Source: Symbiodinium natans (Eukaryota; Sar; Dinophyceae; Suessiales; Symbiodiniaceae). From it: 64,000 bases of DNA. The DNA lies in contig CAJNDS010002263.1 in NCBI GenBank assembly GCA_905221605.1, positions 357,501 to 421,500 on the forward strand, written 5' to 3'. The notes below the pieces were generated by a model. It was not told where the DNA came from. It did no database searches and saw nothing but the letters and a program-made list of their open reading frames with translations. Below, one piece after another: positions 47,579 to 57,633 of the stretch. Numbering within the stretch: the first letter of the stretch is position 1; every line of letters begins with the position of its first letter. The translations under genes were made by a program, and so were the position numbers.

Positions 47579-50500
47579 TGTGTGTGTGTGTGTGTGTGTC
47601 TGTGTGTGTGTGTGTGTCTGTGTGTGTGTGTGTCTGTGTGTGTGTGTGTGTCTGTGTGTGTGTGTGTGTCTCTCTGTGTGTGTGTGTGTCTGTCTGTGTG
47701 TGTGTGTGTCTGTGTGTGTGTGTGTGTGTGTCTGTGTGTGTGTGTGGGAACTCTGTATCCAAGAGTAAATCAAATTTTGAGCTGATCGATGGAATGGCCT
47801 ATGTGACAGTGCAGGGGGCCCAAGGGCTACTGGATGGCTTGGGCCAACGAAGACCCATCCAGCAAGCTGTGGAAACGTACCTGCAGAGTTTTGTCGAAAT
47901 GACAGCCTGATGTTTCACTCGCTGAGGAGACCGATGAGTGTACAGAAAAATGAGGGTGTGCTCATTCGATTTCTTGAAATGACAACCCCTTTGAGGGAAA
48001 TGCCATATGTGTGTTTCGGCCAGTTATTCTGACAAAGCGCTGGTCGTGATGGGCATCTGCACAATGCCCCGCAGTGTTCACTTGATTCAGAGTGACACCC
48101 TTCAGATGTTCAGTGACCATTCCGAGTGCATCACCATCAAATGTCTAGTTCATTACTACTTGAGCCACCTGGCACCTGGCTCCACCATCTCTTGTTCAGG
48201 TACATCACCCTGACATTCGTTCATCTGTCTTTGCTGAATTTGATGTGTTCAACCACCAGTCCTTGAGCAGAACCATTTCTTGAGCAGACCCAGCAATCTG
48301 TTCAGAGACCTTTGAAGTGAGAGGGCAGTTGGTTCATGTTTTCACTGACTGCCTTGTTTAATGCTGAGATACACTGAGCAACACCCTGAAGATCCGCTGG
48401 GATCTTTGCTTGTTCAGTGACCAGCACCTGTTCAGTGACCAATACCTGTTCAGCGACCATTCCTTGTTCAGTGACTACCGAGTATTCAATATCGAAGGAC
48501 TGCCTCGGTTCAATGCTGAGCTGTTCGATCTGTCATGAGTGAACACCGTCAAGATCCTGTGTGATCTGTTATTGCTCAGTGACCAACAGTTGTTCGTCAT
48601 TTTTCTCCCTGAGCCATGCCGTAGTGATCTTCAAATGTTCAGTGACTAACAACTGTTCAGGGACCCGATCGAGCCTACGCTCAAGCTATCTTCTTCGGGA
48701 GGTTTCGGGGAGGTTTCAATAAAGGATTTCTGTTCTTGCTTTTCAGGAGTTCCAAGTAAAGGATCTTTGGGTTCTCTACTTTCTTCTCTTTGCTTCGTGT
48801 AATAGTGGGGTGCGTGCGCCAGTGTTGAGGCTGTGCCACGTCCCGTTATACTGTTCTTCTCTAGACGGGTCGCGTGCGCCGGCGCGGGGCCGTGCCACGC
48901 CCTGTCTCACGTTCGCCTTGTTTTCGCTGCCGCCTTCGACGTCTTTTGTTGTCTTTCTCTGTTTAAAATTGTTTCTCCCTTTCTTTTCGTTTTTGTTCTT
49001 CCCCCCCGTCACTCAACTTGCTAGTACCGATATGAGTAGTGACGTTGCTCGTGAGCAGAGTTGGGGGACGGGGGAGAGTCTTCGGCTTGTTCTTTCATTG
49101 AATGGGAGTTGGGGCGAGGGAAGGTTACCAAAGATGATCTTTCAGACAACCGGCATGACCGGATTTGTGTGTGTGGGAACTCTGTATCCAAGAGTAAATC
49201 AAATTTTGAGCTGATCGATGGAATGGCCTATGTGACAGTGCAGGGGGCCCAAGGGCTACTGGATGGCTTGGGCCAACGAAGACCCATCCAGCAAGCTGTG
49301 GAAACGTACCTGCAGAGTTTTGTCGAAATGACAGCCTGATGTTTCACTCGCTGAGGAGACCGATGAGTGTACAGAAAAATGAGGGTGTGCTCATTCGATT
49401 TCTTGAAATGACAACCCCTTTGAGGGAAATGCCATATGTGTGTGTGTGTGTCTGTGTCTGTGTGTGTGTGTGTGTCTGTGTGTGTGTCTGTGTGTGTGTC
49501 TGTGTCTGTGTGTGTGTCTGTGTGCGTGTGTGTGTGTGTCTGTGTGTGTGTCTGTGTGTGTGTGTGTGTGTGTGTCTGTGTGTGTGGTGTGTCTGTGTGT
49601 GTGTGTGTCTGGTGTGTGTGTGTGTCTGTGTGTGTGTGTCTGTGTGTGTGTGTGTGTGTCTGTGTGTGTGTGTGTGTGTCTGTGTGTGTGTGTGTGTCTG
49701 TGTGTGTGTGTCTGTGTGTCTGTGTGTGTGTGTGTGTCTGTGTGTGTGTCTGTGTGTGTGTCTGTGTGTCTGTGTGTGTGGCTGTGTGGCTGTGTGGCTG
49801 TGTGTGGCTGTGTGGCTGTGTGTGTGTGTGTGCGTGTGTGTGTGTGTGGCTGTGTGGCTGTGTGGCTGTGTGGCTGTGTGGCTTTGTGTTCACTTTTTGA
49901 ATTTTCCGCATGTAAAAGTATATTTACATTGAAGACGCACATGCAGCTCGAGTCTTTGGAGTCCTCCAACTCTGAGAAGATGTAGTTGGAGTTTCGGTTG
50001 CCTTTCCTCTGGAGCCTCCTCCTTCGCAGCCTAAATCCGAAGACCCAAGACCCTGAGGCCCGCAGGCTCTATACCCTACAATAATCTCCCAAAATTTGGA
50101 CCATCCATATCCCCATACCCATTTAAAAGGTTACTAAAGGGATTCCCTGCTCGCATCATCCTTAAACCATGTCCCAGCTTTCTGGAGTTTCCCCTAAGCC
50201 CTAAAACCTAAGCCCTAAACCCAGAATAGCTTCCAGGCCAGCACGGCCGCGCTCCAGCCTAGTCCTAAGTTCACCTCCCTTTGCAAGGCGCCCTGGCTTC
50301 TGTCTCTGGAGGGGGGTTTAGGGTTTAGGGTTTGGGGTTTAATTAGGGTTTAGGGTTTAGGGTTTTCAGGAAGCCCTGGGTTCCAAAAAAGGGTTAAGGG
50401 TTGAGGGTTTGGGGTTTGGGGCTCATGCGTTGGAGGCAGGCCAAACCTTGAACCCAGATGCAAAAGGGTCTAACGCTGCTGGTCCACATATTTATCATGG

Positions 50501-51399
50501 ATTCAAGGTGTAGGCATCAATATGAGCTTCATTTTCGGGCGTCGGATGCCCAAAGGGGTTTGGGGATGAAAGTGCTGGGAGTTCTGGGTCCAGGGCCCAA
50601 GGGTTTTGGGTTTGCAGGGTTGGGTTTTTTGGAGGTCTTGTGGCTTAACAGCCGAGGCAGCAGGTTGGAGGCATGAAAGGAAGCAGCGAAGGAACAGATT
50701 CCATTAACTCGATTTGATTTTGAGATTGCGTGCTTACTATCAGAGAGAGAGAGAGGGAGAGAAACTGACAAAGGGACCACAACAGTGTGTTTCAGAAATC
50801 GGCTCTGGGGACAATTGGGAAACGCATGAGTGTTGTCCTGGCCTTGGCCATGGGCAACGGACACAAGTCTCACTGGAGCAGCACCCTGGCCATGAGACGC
50901 AAGCGTGAATTTGACTTGGGCGAGTCCCTGCCTGTGGGAAATGGACACATCCACCTGATGCGTTGCCCACGCTGGGGAAAACAAGAGCAAACCTGAATCA
51001 TACTGAGGAGAGGGTGTATTACCAGTAGTGGTTCCCTAAACCCCAACCCCTAGCCAGTAAGCTGCAAAGCATTCCCTTTGACTGCGACTTGGGAGGATCT
51101 TTCCGAGTGCACCACAGCGCAGAAAGGTGGTGGCATGCTGGCGCCTCAGTTTATGCCCTGAACTCGAAATATAGGGTTTAGGGTTTAAGGCAAAATGGGT
51201 TTAGGGTGTAGGGTTTAGGGTTGAGGAGAGGAGCCTTTGTTGAAAAAGGGTTTAGGGTGTAGGTAGCCAGTTGCCCGCCCAAGTCATGCGGGCAACCATC
51301 TGCAGGAATGATGGCGGCCTGCACTCGAACACCCCAAAACGGCCCCAACAACCATGCTTATGCCTATACTGACAAGGTCATGTGCGTGTGCGTGTGCGT

Positions 51400-51435
<36 letters not shown>

Positions 51436-51785
51436 TTCCTTTCCTTTTTTGTTTGCGTGTTGCGTGTGGGTATTAGCATGATGTTAGGGTGGTGCCCGGG
51501 CTCGCAAGCATTAGAGGCGCACCCAGATCGAAATCTCTACAGACCCTAAAACCGTAGAAGAAACCGGAAGAAACCCAAAAACCTTCAACAGCCCTAGTAA
51601 AATGCCAAAGCATGCTGAAATTAGTATTACGAAGCACCCTTAAATACCCCTCAATACACTGAAGTAAAAACCCCGCAAGACAGCCCTCTGCCCCGCCCCC
51701 TGAGAGAAAACGCACAAGGATCGGCGATTTGGGTTGGCTGCAGCCGGAGGACCTGAAAAACCGATTCGGCCCTGCTTTGGCGGAG
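43104..51785 (+). CDS. Parvulin-type peptidyl-prolyl cis-trans isomerase, eight exons seen (partial)
   Basis: Parvulins rotate the peptide bond before proline. Exons 43104-43181, 43700-43731, 44330-44420, 44572-44617, 45169-45188, 45993-46047, 51070-51148 and 51719-51785 join in phase into 156 codons, with donors GA, GC, GC, GT, GC, GT, GT, GC and AG acceptors. An N-terminal part ([30 protein letters not shown]) ends in a basic [10 protein letters not shown] stretch that could be a nuclear signal. The domain follows: [14 protein letters not shown] (its His corresponds to the first conserved parvulin His), [35 protein letters not shown] (the SEC cysteine sits where the catalytic Cys is expected) and [20 protein letters not shown], matching the family's GGDLGW signature. 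The last part of the domain (G-x-HII) lies beyond 51785 and was not found. The first three exons belong by phase only. An intron of about 5 kb (46048-51069) contains the (TG)n duplication region. Confidence 0.7.
45574..45598. repeat. (AC)n microsatellite
   Basis: Short run of AC dinucleotides. A 20-nt G run lies just upstream at about 45508-45527. Confidence 0.95.
46055..46125 (+). repeat. Interstitial TTTAGGG/TTTGGGG array
   Basis: About nine heptamers directly after parvulin exon 45993-46047, starting within ten bases of its donor. Confidence 0.9.
47410..47747 (+). repeat. (TG)n/(TCTG)n microsatellite
   Basis: About 340 bp of TG broken by TCTG units, preceded by an AT-rich stretch. It abuts the left edge of the first copy of the 275-bp duplicated block. 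Frames of Cys/Val or Thr/His here are artefacts. Confidence 0.95.
47740..48014 (+). repeat. Exact 275-bp duplicated block, copy 1
   Basis: By eye it is identical to 49169-49443, at an offset of 1429 bp. It starts in TGTGTGTGGGAACTCTGTAT and ends at GCCATATGTGTGT. A frame inside reads [20 protein letters not shown] and ends LQSFVEMTA-stop. It has no recognised family and may not be coding. Confidence 0.9.
48085..48700 (+). repeat. Interspersed TGTTCAGTGACCA motif region
   Basis: TGTTCAGTGACCA or a one-to-two-base variant recurs about eight times (for example 48108, 48412, 48428, 48445, 48465 and 48635), irregularly spaced. No reading frame runs through it. Directly downstream (48715-48770) are two polyadenylation-like motifs, AATAAAGGATT and AGTAAAGGATC. 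Confidence 0.7.
48805..48910 (+). repeat. Diverged 35-bp tandem repeat
   Basis: GCGTGCGCCAGTGTTGAGG... and GCGTGCGCCGGCGCGGGGC... are two related 35-bp units about 64 bp apart, both containing TGCGCC, GTGCCACG and CCCGT/CCTGT. A frame opening at ATG 49032 ([20 protein letters not shown]) follows, with no family assigned. Confidence 0.6.
49169..49443 (+). repeat. Exact 275-bp duplicated block, copy 2
   Basis: Same sequence as 47740-48014, but here the long (TG)n array is on the right side instead of the left. Confidence 0.9.
49436..49893 (+). repeat. (TG)n/(TCTG)n/(TGGC)n microsatellite
   Basis: About 450 bp. The last 100 bp switch to TGTGTGGC units. Long Thr/His and Cys/Val frames on both strands are artefacts. 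Confidence 0.95.
51380..51436 (+). repeat. (GTGTGC)n(GT)n microsatellite
   Basis: Five GTGTGC hexamers then pure GT, in the intron between the last two parvulin exons. Confidence 0.95.
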
Positions 51786-53445
51786 GCCTAAAGGGCCCGG
51801 TCAGGGTGAAAACATGGGGCTTTAGGGTTTAGGGTTTTAGGGTTGCTAGAAGGGCTTCCTCTCTAAACAGCACGTTTCTAGTGCAACTTCTCCTGCTATG
51901 ATGAAGTCTTGTCTGCTCTCCCCTTGCCCTGTGAGGAGACTTTGAGTAGCTCTTGGATTTCTTACTTGGGAAGTCTTCGGGTGCTGTCAGCGATGCTTGC
52001 CGCTGGTGATGTTTCGGGGTGGTGAAGGCACGCGTCGCCGCGTGGCTTTTGTGAGGTTCTGTCCCGGTGTACCTTGTTCATCAAGGAACAGCTTGGTCGG
52101 CAGCGATATTGCTTGCCAGAGACTCCGCTTGAAACAAGCACCTCGCACTAGTCCCAAGACAATATCCGGCATGCAGCGATCTTTGCTTCGCCGATGACCC
52201 TGGCGAAGCAGCTATGCGCCAACACAGGTCGTAAATACATGCATATACTGTTGCGTACATTACAAAGCCACAAAAGATGCGCAAGTAGTTTTGTCATGCC
52301 ACGCAGGCGGCAAAGAACCTGCAACCGGGCCAGTGGAGTGTCTTTGGCTGCTTTGGGAATCAGGGCTCCTAAGCCCTAAATCCTGAAAAGAATCGGACCG
52401 CGACACCTTTTTGAGAGGGTTGAAGTTGAGGGGTTTAGTTGGGGGGGGGGCAGAAGGTGGGGGGCTTGGGAGTAGTGGGAGCGGGGGGGGAGCGGGGGGG
52501 GAGGGCGCCTAGGGCTCCTAAGCCCTTTTGAAAAGGTGTTGAACCTTTTTGCGAGGGTTTCCTTTGAGTTGGGGGGGGGGCAGAAGGTGGGGGTCTTGGA
52601 GTAGTGGAGCGGGGGGGGGCGCGGGGGGGGGGAGGGGGGGGGTAGGGGGGGAGGGGAGGGGGAGGGAGGGGAGGGGGGGTGGGGGGGGGGGGGGAGGGGG
52701 GGGGGCTTGTTAAGTTCTGTGTTGGGGCGGGTTGGGGGTCTTTTTCTGGACATTTCCTTCGGACTGTGGTACTTTAGATTTTGGAGGCCCTTGGTTTTTT
52801 GTTGTCCTTCTGAACAACCATAACCGGCACATCATGTCAGATCTCGACTTCGCAAGAATAATGCATGAACAGACCAGGACGTAGAATGCAGTATACTACT
52901 CTTTGGGCTGTCTGTTTGCGCACCGTCCACGGCAGACCAAGCCGAACTCATGGGAAGCAAGTGCGGTGACTGGCTCATTCTGAAAATGGAAAAAAAATCC
53001 ACATCTTCCAGAGGATTGCCTAGTGAGAACGAGTCCAGCCCGCATATAAATCCACACCCACCAAGCTCCGTACAGCCCCCCTCCCGAGCTGAACCCAACA
53101 GTCCGCTGCTTGGGGTACATGTCACCAATCTGATGGTCTTGATGGCTGATAGAGGAGCCTATTGTTGGATCCATCGGGAGGCAGCCCTCGTACAAGTCCC
53201 GGCGCGCCTGCGGACACAAACGACGTCGAGCGGCTTTGGTATTTGAGATTGGGAAGGCCCAAATGGATAGCAGGGCCAAGTCCGAGGGGCTCTCATTTTT
53301 GCCAACCCAAAGTATGCCATGGCCAGACATGTCGTGCCTTGAGAGGTTCTATTTGGGGCCGGTTTGCATGAGCTGCTGCATTGTGAGCTGGTCGGGACAC
53401 CCTCGGCCCAAACCTGCGGGTCTGTCTTCGCAGGCTGAATTCGTG
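51786..53445. other. Region downstream of the last parvulin exon seen
   Basis: The end of the parvulin domain should lie here or further on, but I could not find it. A 270-bp pair of G-tract blocks lies at 52440-52710. Their unit (CTCCTAAGCCC... GAGGGTT..., then G run, CAGAAGGTGGGGG, G run) is duplicated, with starts near 52366 and 52510. Frames at 52896-53330 are open on both strands without known domains. Confidence 0.4.
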
Positions 53446-53500
53446 AGATGACATCCCCTTCGGCGGGGACTTCTTCATAAAGAATCCCTTCAAGATCCTA
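53446..53500 (+). CDS. Possible isolated exon
   Basis: Frame DIPFGGDFFIKNPFKILKP follows a GTGAG-type AG. The composition is exon-like, but there is no supporting neighbour, and the minus strand is also open here. Confidence 0.2.
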
Positions 53501-53666
53501 AAGCCTCAAGCTCTTTTAAGATCTTAAACCAAACCGCCGAAAGACCTTAGTTGCAAAAGGTGGCAAATGGGACCCGGGCCGACGCCGAGGCCCGAACACG
53601 GACTTAGGGAATAAGGGCGCCGAGGACAGTTAACGTGGATGCACGGAATAAGGATATATGTGGATG

Positions 53667-53779
53667 GGAATGCTTCCCCTGCATACTAGGCAGTGCTTAA
53701 AGAGGGATTATATTGGGGGGGGGGGGGGGGGGGGGGGGTACTCTTTTAAGGACTGAGTAGGAAAAACGTGGAACATCCC
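53667..53779. mobile_element. Foldback MITE-like element, copy C, degenerate
   Basis: The left arm (GGGAATGCTTCCCCTGCATA, then CTAGGCAGTGCTTAAAGAGG) matches copies A and B with substitutions. The right arm ends GGAACATCCCA. The centre is replaced by about 25 G. Its divergence suggests an older insertion. Confidence 0.65.
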
Positions 53780-53874
53780 ACTAAATGGAGTTTAGGGGTT
53801 CAGAGGGTAGAGAATCCTGATGTGACATGTTTTTTTTTTTGCATGTAGAGGTATACTCCAACATATGTTACATG

Positions 53875-53915
53875 TGTATCTATATATATATGATCTGATA
53901 TGATATTATATGCTC
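53875..53915. repeat. AT-rich TATATATGATCTGATATGATAT stretch
   Basis: Short AT-rich island. The surrounding 53780-55050 shows degenerate CCCTAAA, a C17-type run at 54292-54318 and no gene. Confidence 0.7.
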
Positions 53916-55055
53916 ACATGGCTGTTTGTAGGCCCTTTACACGCCCTTCTCATCTCTTCATATGTCTTTAGTCTTAGGGTCCCCTTCTTACCTTAAGTTT
54001 GAGTTGAGCCCAGCTCACACCACGAAAGATTCTCGCAGAGCATCTGCATCAGCGCGCTCAGGGTTTGCTTGCGCTTCGATCCACCCCAAAAACACCCCAA
54101 CCCCGAACCCCTGAAACTCTTTCAAATTCCAACTCTCAACTCCCTACACCCAGAATTCGTAGCAGGCCGTGCGCGATCCCTTTGCCCGACTTGGCGCTGG
54201 CCTTGGCCCGGGGTTCAGGGCGATATAGGCCGAAAAGATTGAAATCTCCGCCCTGTACCCTTGCCGCCCAAAACAACCTGGCCACCACGCCCCCCCCCCC
54301 CACCCCCCCCCCCCCCCATGGGTGGCTCAGGGGGACTCTGAGGCCCCGGGGATAGGGGAGCCACCTCGAACCGAGGAACCTCAGTGCGACCTTGGGCAAA
54401 CCCCGCAACTAAACCTTGGTGCAACCCGCTATCGCCTGATCTTGACGGTAATTCGGGGGTTTGATGACCCCCCCTCTCTAGTACAACCCTTTGACGGATT
54501 ATAGGGTACTGCCAGGAAAACCAGCAGGCTTAGGAATTTGTAGGCTGTTTCCGTGTAGGGTTTAGGTTTAGGGTGGCTTGAGCTCTCGGTGGTGGAAGTC
54601 CCTGGCTTGCCTTCAGTCCAGTGGCAAAAGGGTTTAGGGTTTGCGGTTGAGGGTGTAAATCGGGCTCTTCCGCCCCCTCCAAATCCCAAATACCGTCCGG
54701 TCAAAAAGTTCTTACACCCTCTGAGATCATCGTTTAGTTGGCATCAAACCACCCCTCAACGCCCCCTAAACCCCCCCGTAAAAAAGCCACAGCCCTGAAC
54801 GCCAAGAAGGCACACAAAAACCCTAACCCTATAACCCCAACCCTAAAACCCAAACCCTAAGATCCTTTGATCAAGGCTGGGTCCCCTCACCATCGGCACG
54901 GGCGATCCAGCCGTTCCTTGGTCTTGTACCAGCAGACCCCACTCCCAGGGTTTAGGGTTCAGGGGTTGTTTGTTTTGGGCTGCAAAAACTGATGCTGTGT
55001 CAGAATTGAACCTGCAGGGCACCTGGCAACCAATTCCTGAGGCCATTTCCCTTCC

Positions 55056-55371
55056 TTCCCCCCCCTCTCTCCCCCCCCTCTCTTCCCCCCCCCCCCTCCC
55101 CCCCCCTCCTCTTCCCTCTCGCCCCCCCTCTCCCCCCCCCGTCCCCCCCCCCCCCCCTCCCTCTCACCCCCCCCCCCGCCCCCCCCCCTCTCCCTCCCCC
55201 CCCCCCTCTTCCCCCCCCTCTCCCCCCCCTCTCCCCCCTCTCCTCCCCCTCTCCCCCCCCCCCCCTCCTCCCCCCACCCCCCCCCCCCCCCCTCTCCCCC
55301 CCCCCTCTCCCCCACCCCACCCCCCCTCTCCCCCTCTCCCCCCCGCCCCCCCGCCCCCCCCCCCCCCCTCC
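55056..55371. repeat. C-tract / (CCCCCTCT)n array
   Basis: About 315 bp of C runs broken by TCT, G or A. It is the only large pyrimidine tract on the + strand, against several large G tracts elsewhere. Confidence 0.95.
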
Positions 55372-55600
55372 TTGTGACCATAAAATCTGCTCACCTGTGA
55401 CTGGTTTTTCTCACTTGTGACTATAAAACCTTCTCACTTCTTGATTTTTGTAAGCTCACTTACGATTATAAATTCTAAAAAACGCAACTCCCGCTCGAGA
55501 GGGGTCAAAAACTCACTTGCGTCCATTTTTTGGGGGGTGGCTCACTTGTGACTATCTTGTAGTCACAAGTGAGTCTTGATTTTGGGAAACAGTTACAAGT
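55372..55600. repeat. CTCACTTGTGACTATAAAA repeat with perfect hairpin
   Basis: Six to seven variants of CTCACTTGTGACTATAAAA begin near 55372, 55391, 55411, 55433, 55455, 55512 and 55541. The last forms a perfect 14-bp stem: 55541-55554 pairs with 55560-55573 around a TCTTG loop. Confidence 0.85.
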
Positions 55601-55962
55601 GAGTGGGGGGTGCTGCTCAGCAACAGGGGTGGAAAGGACCTGCTCCCCGACAACACCGGGGTGTGCTGGGGACAACACCGGGGTGTGCTGGGGTGGGCGG
55701 GGGGGGGCTTGATAATAGCGTGTTCCACGTACTGCTCAACAACAGCGAGGTGTGGTGGGGTGGGGGGGGGGGGAGTTTGATAATAGCGGACAACAGTGGG
55801 GTGTGGGGTGGGGGGGGGGGGCTTGATAATTCGTGCTGCTCAACAACATCGAGGTGTGGTGGGGTGGGCTGGGGGGCTTGATAATGGCGTGTTCCACGTG
55901 CTGCTCAACAACAGGGGGGTGGAAAGGACGTGCTTCTCGACAACAGTGGGGTGTGGGAGCCC
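55600..55962 (+). repeat. Minisatellite of about 90 bp units with internal G tracts
   Basis: Irregular units share CGTGTTCCACGT(G/A)CTGCTC, AACAACA, GGTGTG(G/C)T/GGGG, a G run and GGCTTGATAAT. Four to five partial copies are visible. Frames through it are artefacts. Confidence 0.8.
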
Positions 55963-56399
55963 TGAGGAAACGTCGGGCAATCCATGTACTCTACGTATGC
56001 CATGTCAGTCAAGAGTGAAGCTCGATTGCAGCGTGCGGCTGCAAGCTATAGGCTAGAGGGGTTAACCGATTCGGATCCCGCAGGAAGAATATGGTGATTG
56101 TTTCGCGAGATGGTTATTTAATCTGCCCTGGGCGAATCTCTGCGCATCTTGCAGGCTTAGAGCGTGATAAGCCCGCCAAGGCCCCGTCAGCGTATCTTCG
56201 TGCCCGTCCCGAGGAGGACTCAAGCAATGGGAGTGGGGTGGGGGAGGGAAACTAAGAGGCATCGTCTGGAAGTCTTTGCAGCTTGCCAGCGGCTTTCCCC
56301 ATGTCTGCATACCACCATGCCGACTTCTTGCACAATGATGACGACCAACAACCCTGATTGCAGAGGTTACTTCTGGAGGTACATGAGCCATTTGGGTGC

Positions 56400-57633
56400 T
56401 CGGGTCGAAAGTCCAGGGAGCTTCTTGAGAACAGCCGGGATGCAACTGACATTTCCTCTGCCCCAGCGAGGGCCGGGCATTGCAGCTTTTGCATCGCGAG
56501 CCTTTTTTTGCTCAAGGCCGGTCGCAGCATTTACTCAAGGGAAGCGAGAACTCCGCCCGGTGCTGACATGCTTCCCATGCCGCGGCTCTCCTTCTATGAT
56601 GGCACAGCGGAGCTCACAACTCGGAACGGCTTCCTGGACGTGCCTTGGTTGTTCAGAGACCTCGGTCATAAGTTTCGGTTTGCAAGGATTGGAGCTAGCG
56701 GGCAACTGCAAAGGTGGACGTCCGCAGCAAGGATGCGGACGGGGCCCGGCGCCGTGCCCACAGTGCTCCGCCGCGCGTGGCATGCGAAGAGGCGACTGGC
56801 GATGACAGCGACGATGGAAAGCTGATCTGCCACACGCCCAGCGAACGCACTGTGAGCACGGAGTACGGCGACTCCGATGTCGACTTCGAAAGGCAGACGA
56901 CAGGCTGCCAAGAGGATCTGCTGAGCCTGGCGGGCTTGCAAGACGCGGCAGTTTCGGAGCACCAGAAGGAGGATCTCACATCGGTCCGCACAGTCATGAT
57001 CAAGAACATCCCATGCCGATGCAGAACCGACGAAATTCTCCATGCAGTCGATTCCGTAGGTTTCGCCGGGACGTACGACTGCTTCTACCTCCCAATGAAT
57101 CGGCGCCACCAGCATCTTCGATGATTCGCACACAAGCTTTAGGACCAGCCCTTCACCTTGTTAAAATCCCCCAACCTACGCTTTGTGGTAGGCTCTTGCT
57201 GACTGAACAGCTATGGTCGAGGATTCGGTTAGTCACTTCGTCCGCAATGAAGATGGCCCGCTGCCAGCAAGTAGCTCAACTGAGGCAGGGCATGGGCTAC
57301 GCGTTTCTCAACTTCACCGAGTTGGGTACCGCCGCGCGCTTCAAGGATGCCATTTCGGGCTACCGCTTCCCTGGCCGCAGGAGCACCAAGCGCGTGGAGG
57401 TGCGCAGTGCGCCGGGCCGTGTTGGCTCTGTTGGTATGAGTTCCCGACCCTCCGAAATCCCATGATCATGCGATTACTTCTGATTACTTCTTCCCCTCTG
57501 CCCAGGTGGCCCCCGCAGAACTGCAAGGCCGAGAGCAGATGATGCACTTTTTGAGTCAAACCCAAGTGAGCCTTCATGTCTTCGGCCCGTGACGTGGGCA
57601 CCGGGCCCCTTTCGGATCTTATCAGATCGCTGA
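56400..57633 (+). pseudogene. Mei2-like RNA-binding protein, array copy 1 (probably decayed)
   Basis: Exons: N-terminal segment about 56417-56665, RRM exon 56714-57111 (GC donor), 57285-57433 (GT donor) and 57506-57633. The RRM reads TVMIKNIPCRCRTDEI, GTYDCFYLPMNRRHQ|QGMGYAFLNF and RSTKRVEVRSAPG: the C-terminal RRM type of Mei2 proteins (RNP2-like MIKNIP, RNP1-like GYAFLNF). Two defects relative to copies 2 and 3: the ATG before ELLENSRD is absent because about 50-60 bp are missing before it (AGG replaces ATG), and a 2-nt loss at about 57601 (CACCGGGC instead of CACCGCGGGC) shifts the C-terminal frame to an early TGA at 57631. The RRM itself is intact, so a shortened protein remains possible. 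Confidence 0.8.

Noticed and set aside
48119-48135. HSEC-like tetrapeptide in the parvulin intron, at first taken for the catalytic Cys exon
   Set aside because: Lies inside the TGTTCAGTGACCA repeat field. The real SEC exon with in-phase junctions is 51070-51148.
47295-49985. Very long open frames (up to 227 codons) on both strands
   Set aside because: All are translations of (TG)n/(TCTG)n; open in several frames at once and of two-residue composition.
54959-55394. Gly/Arg/Glu-rich and Pro/Ser-rich frames
   Set aside because: Produced by the C-tract array, open on both strands.
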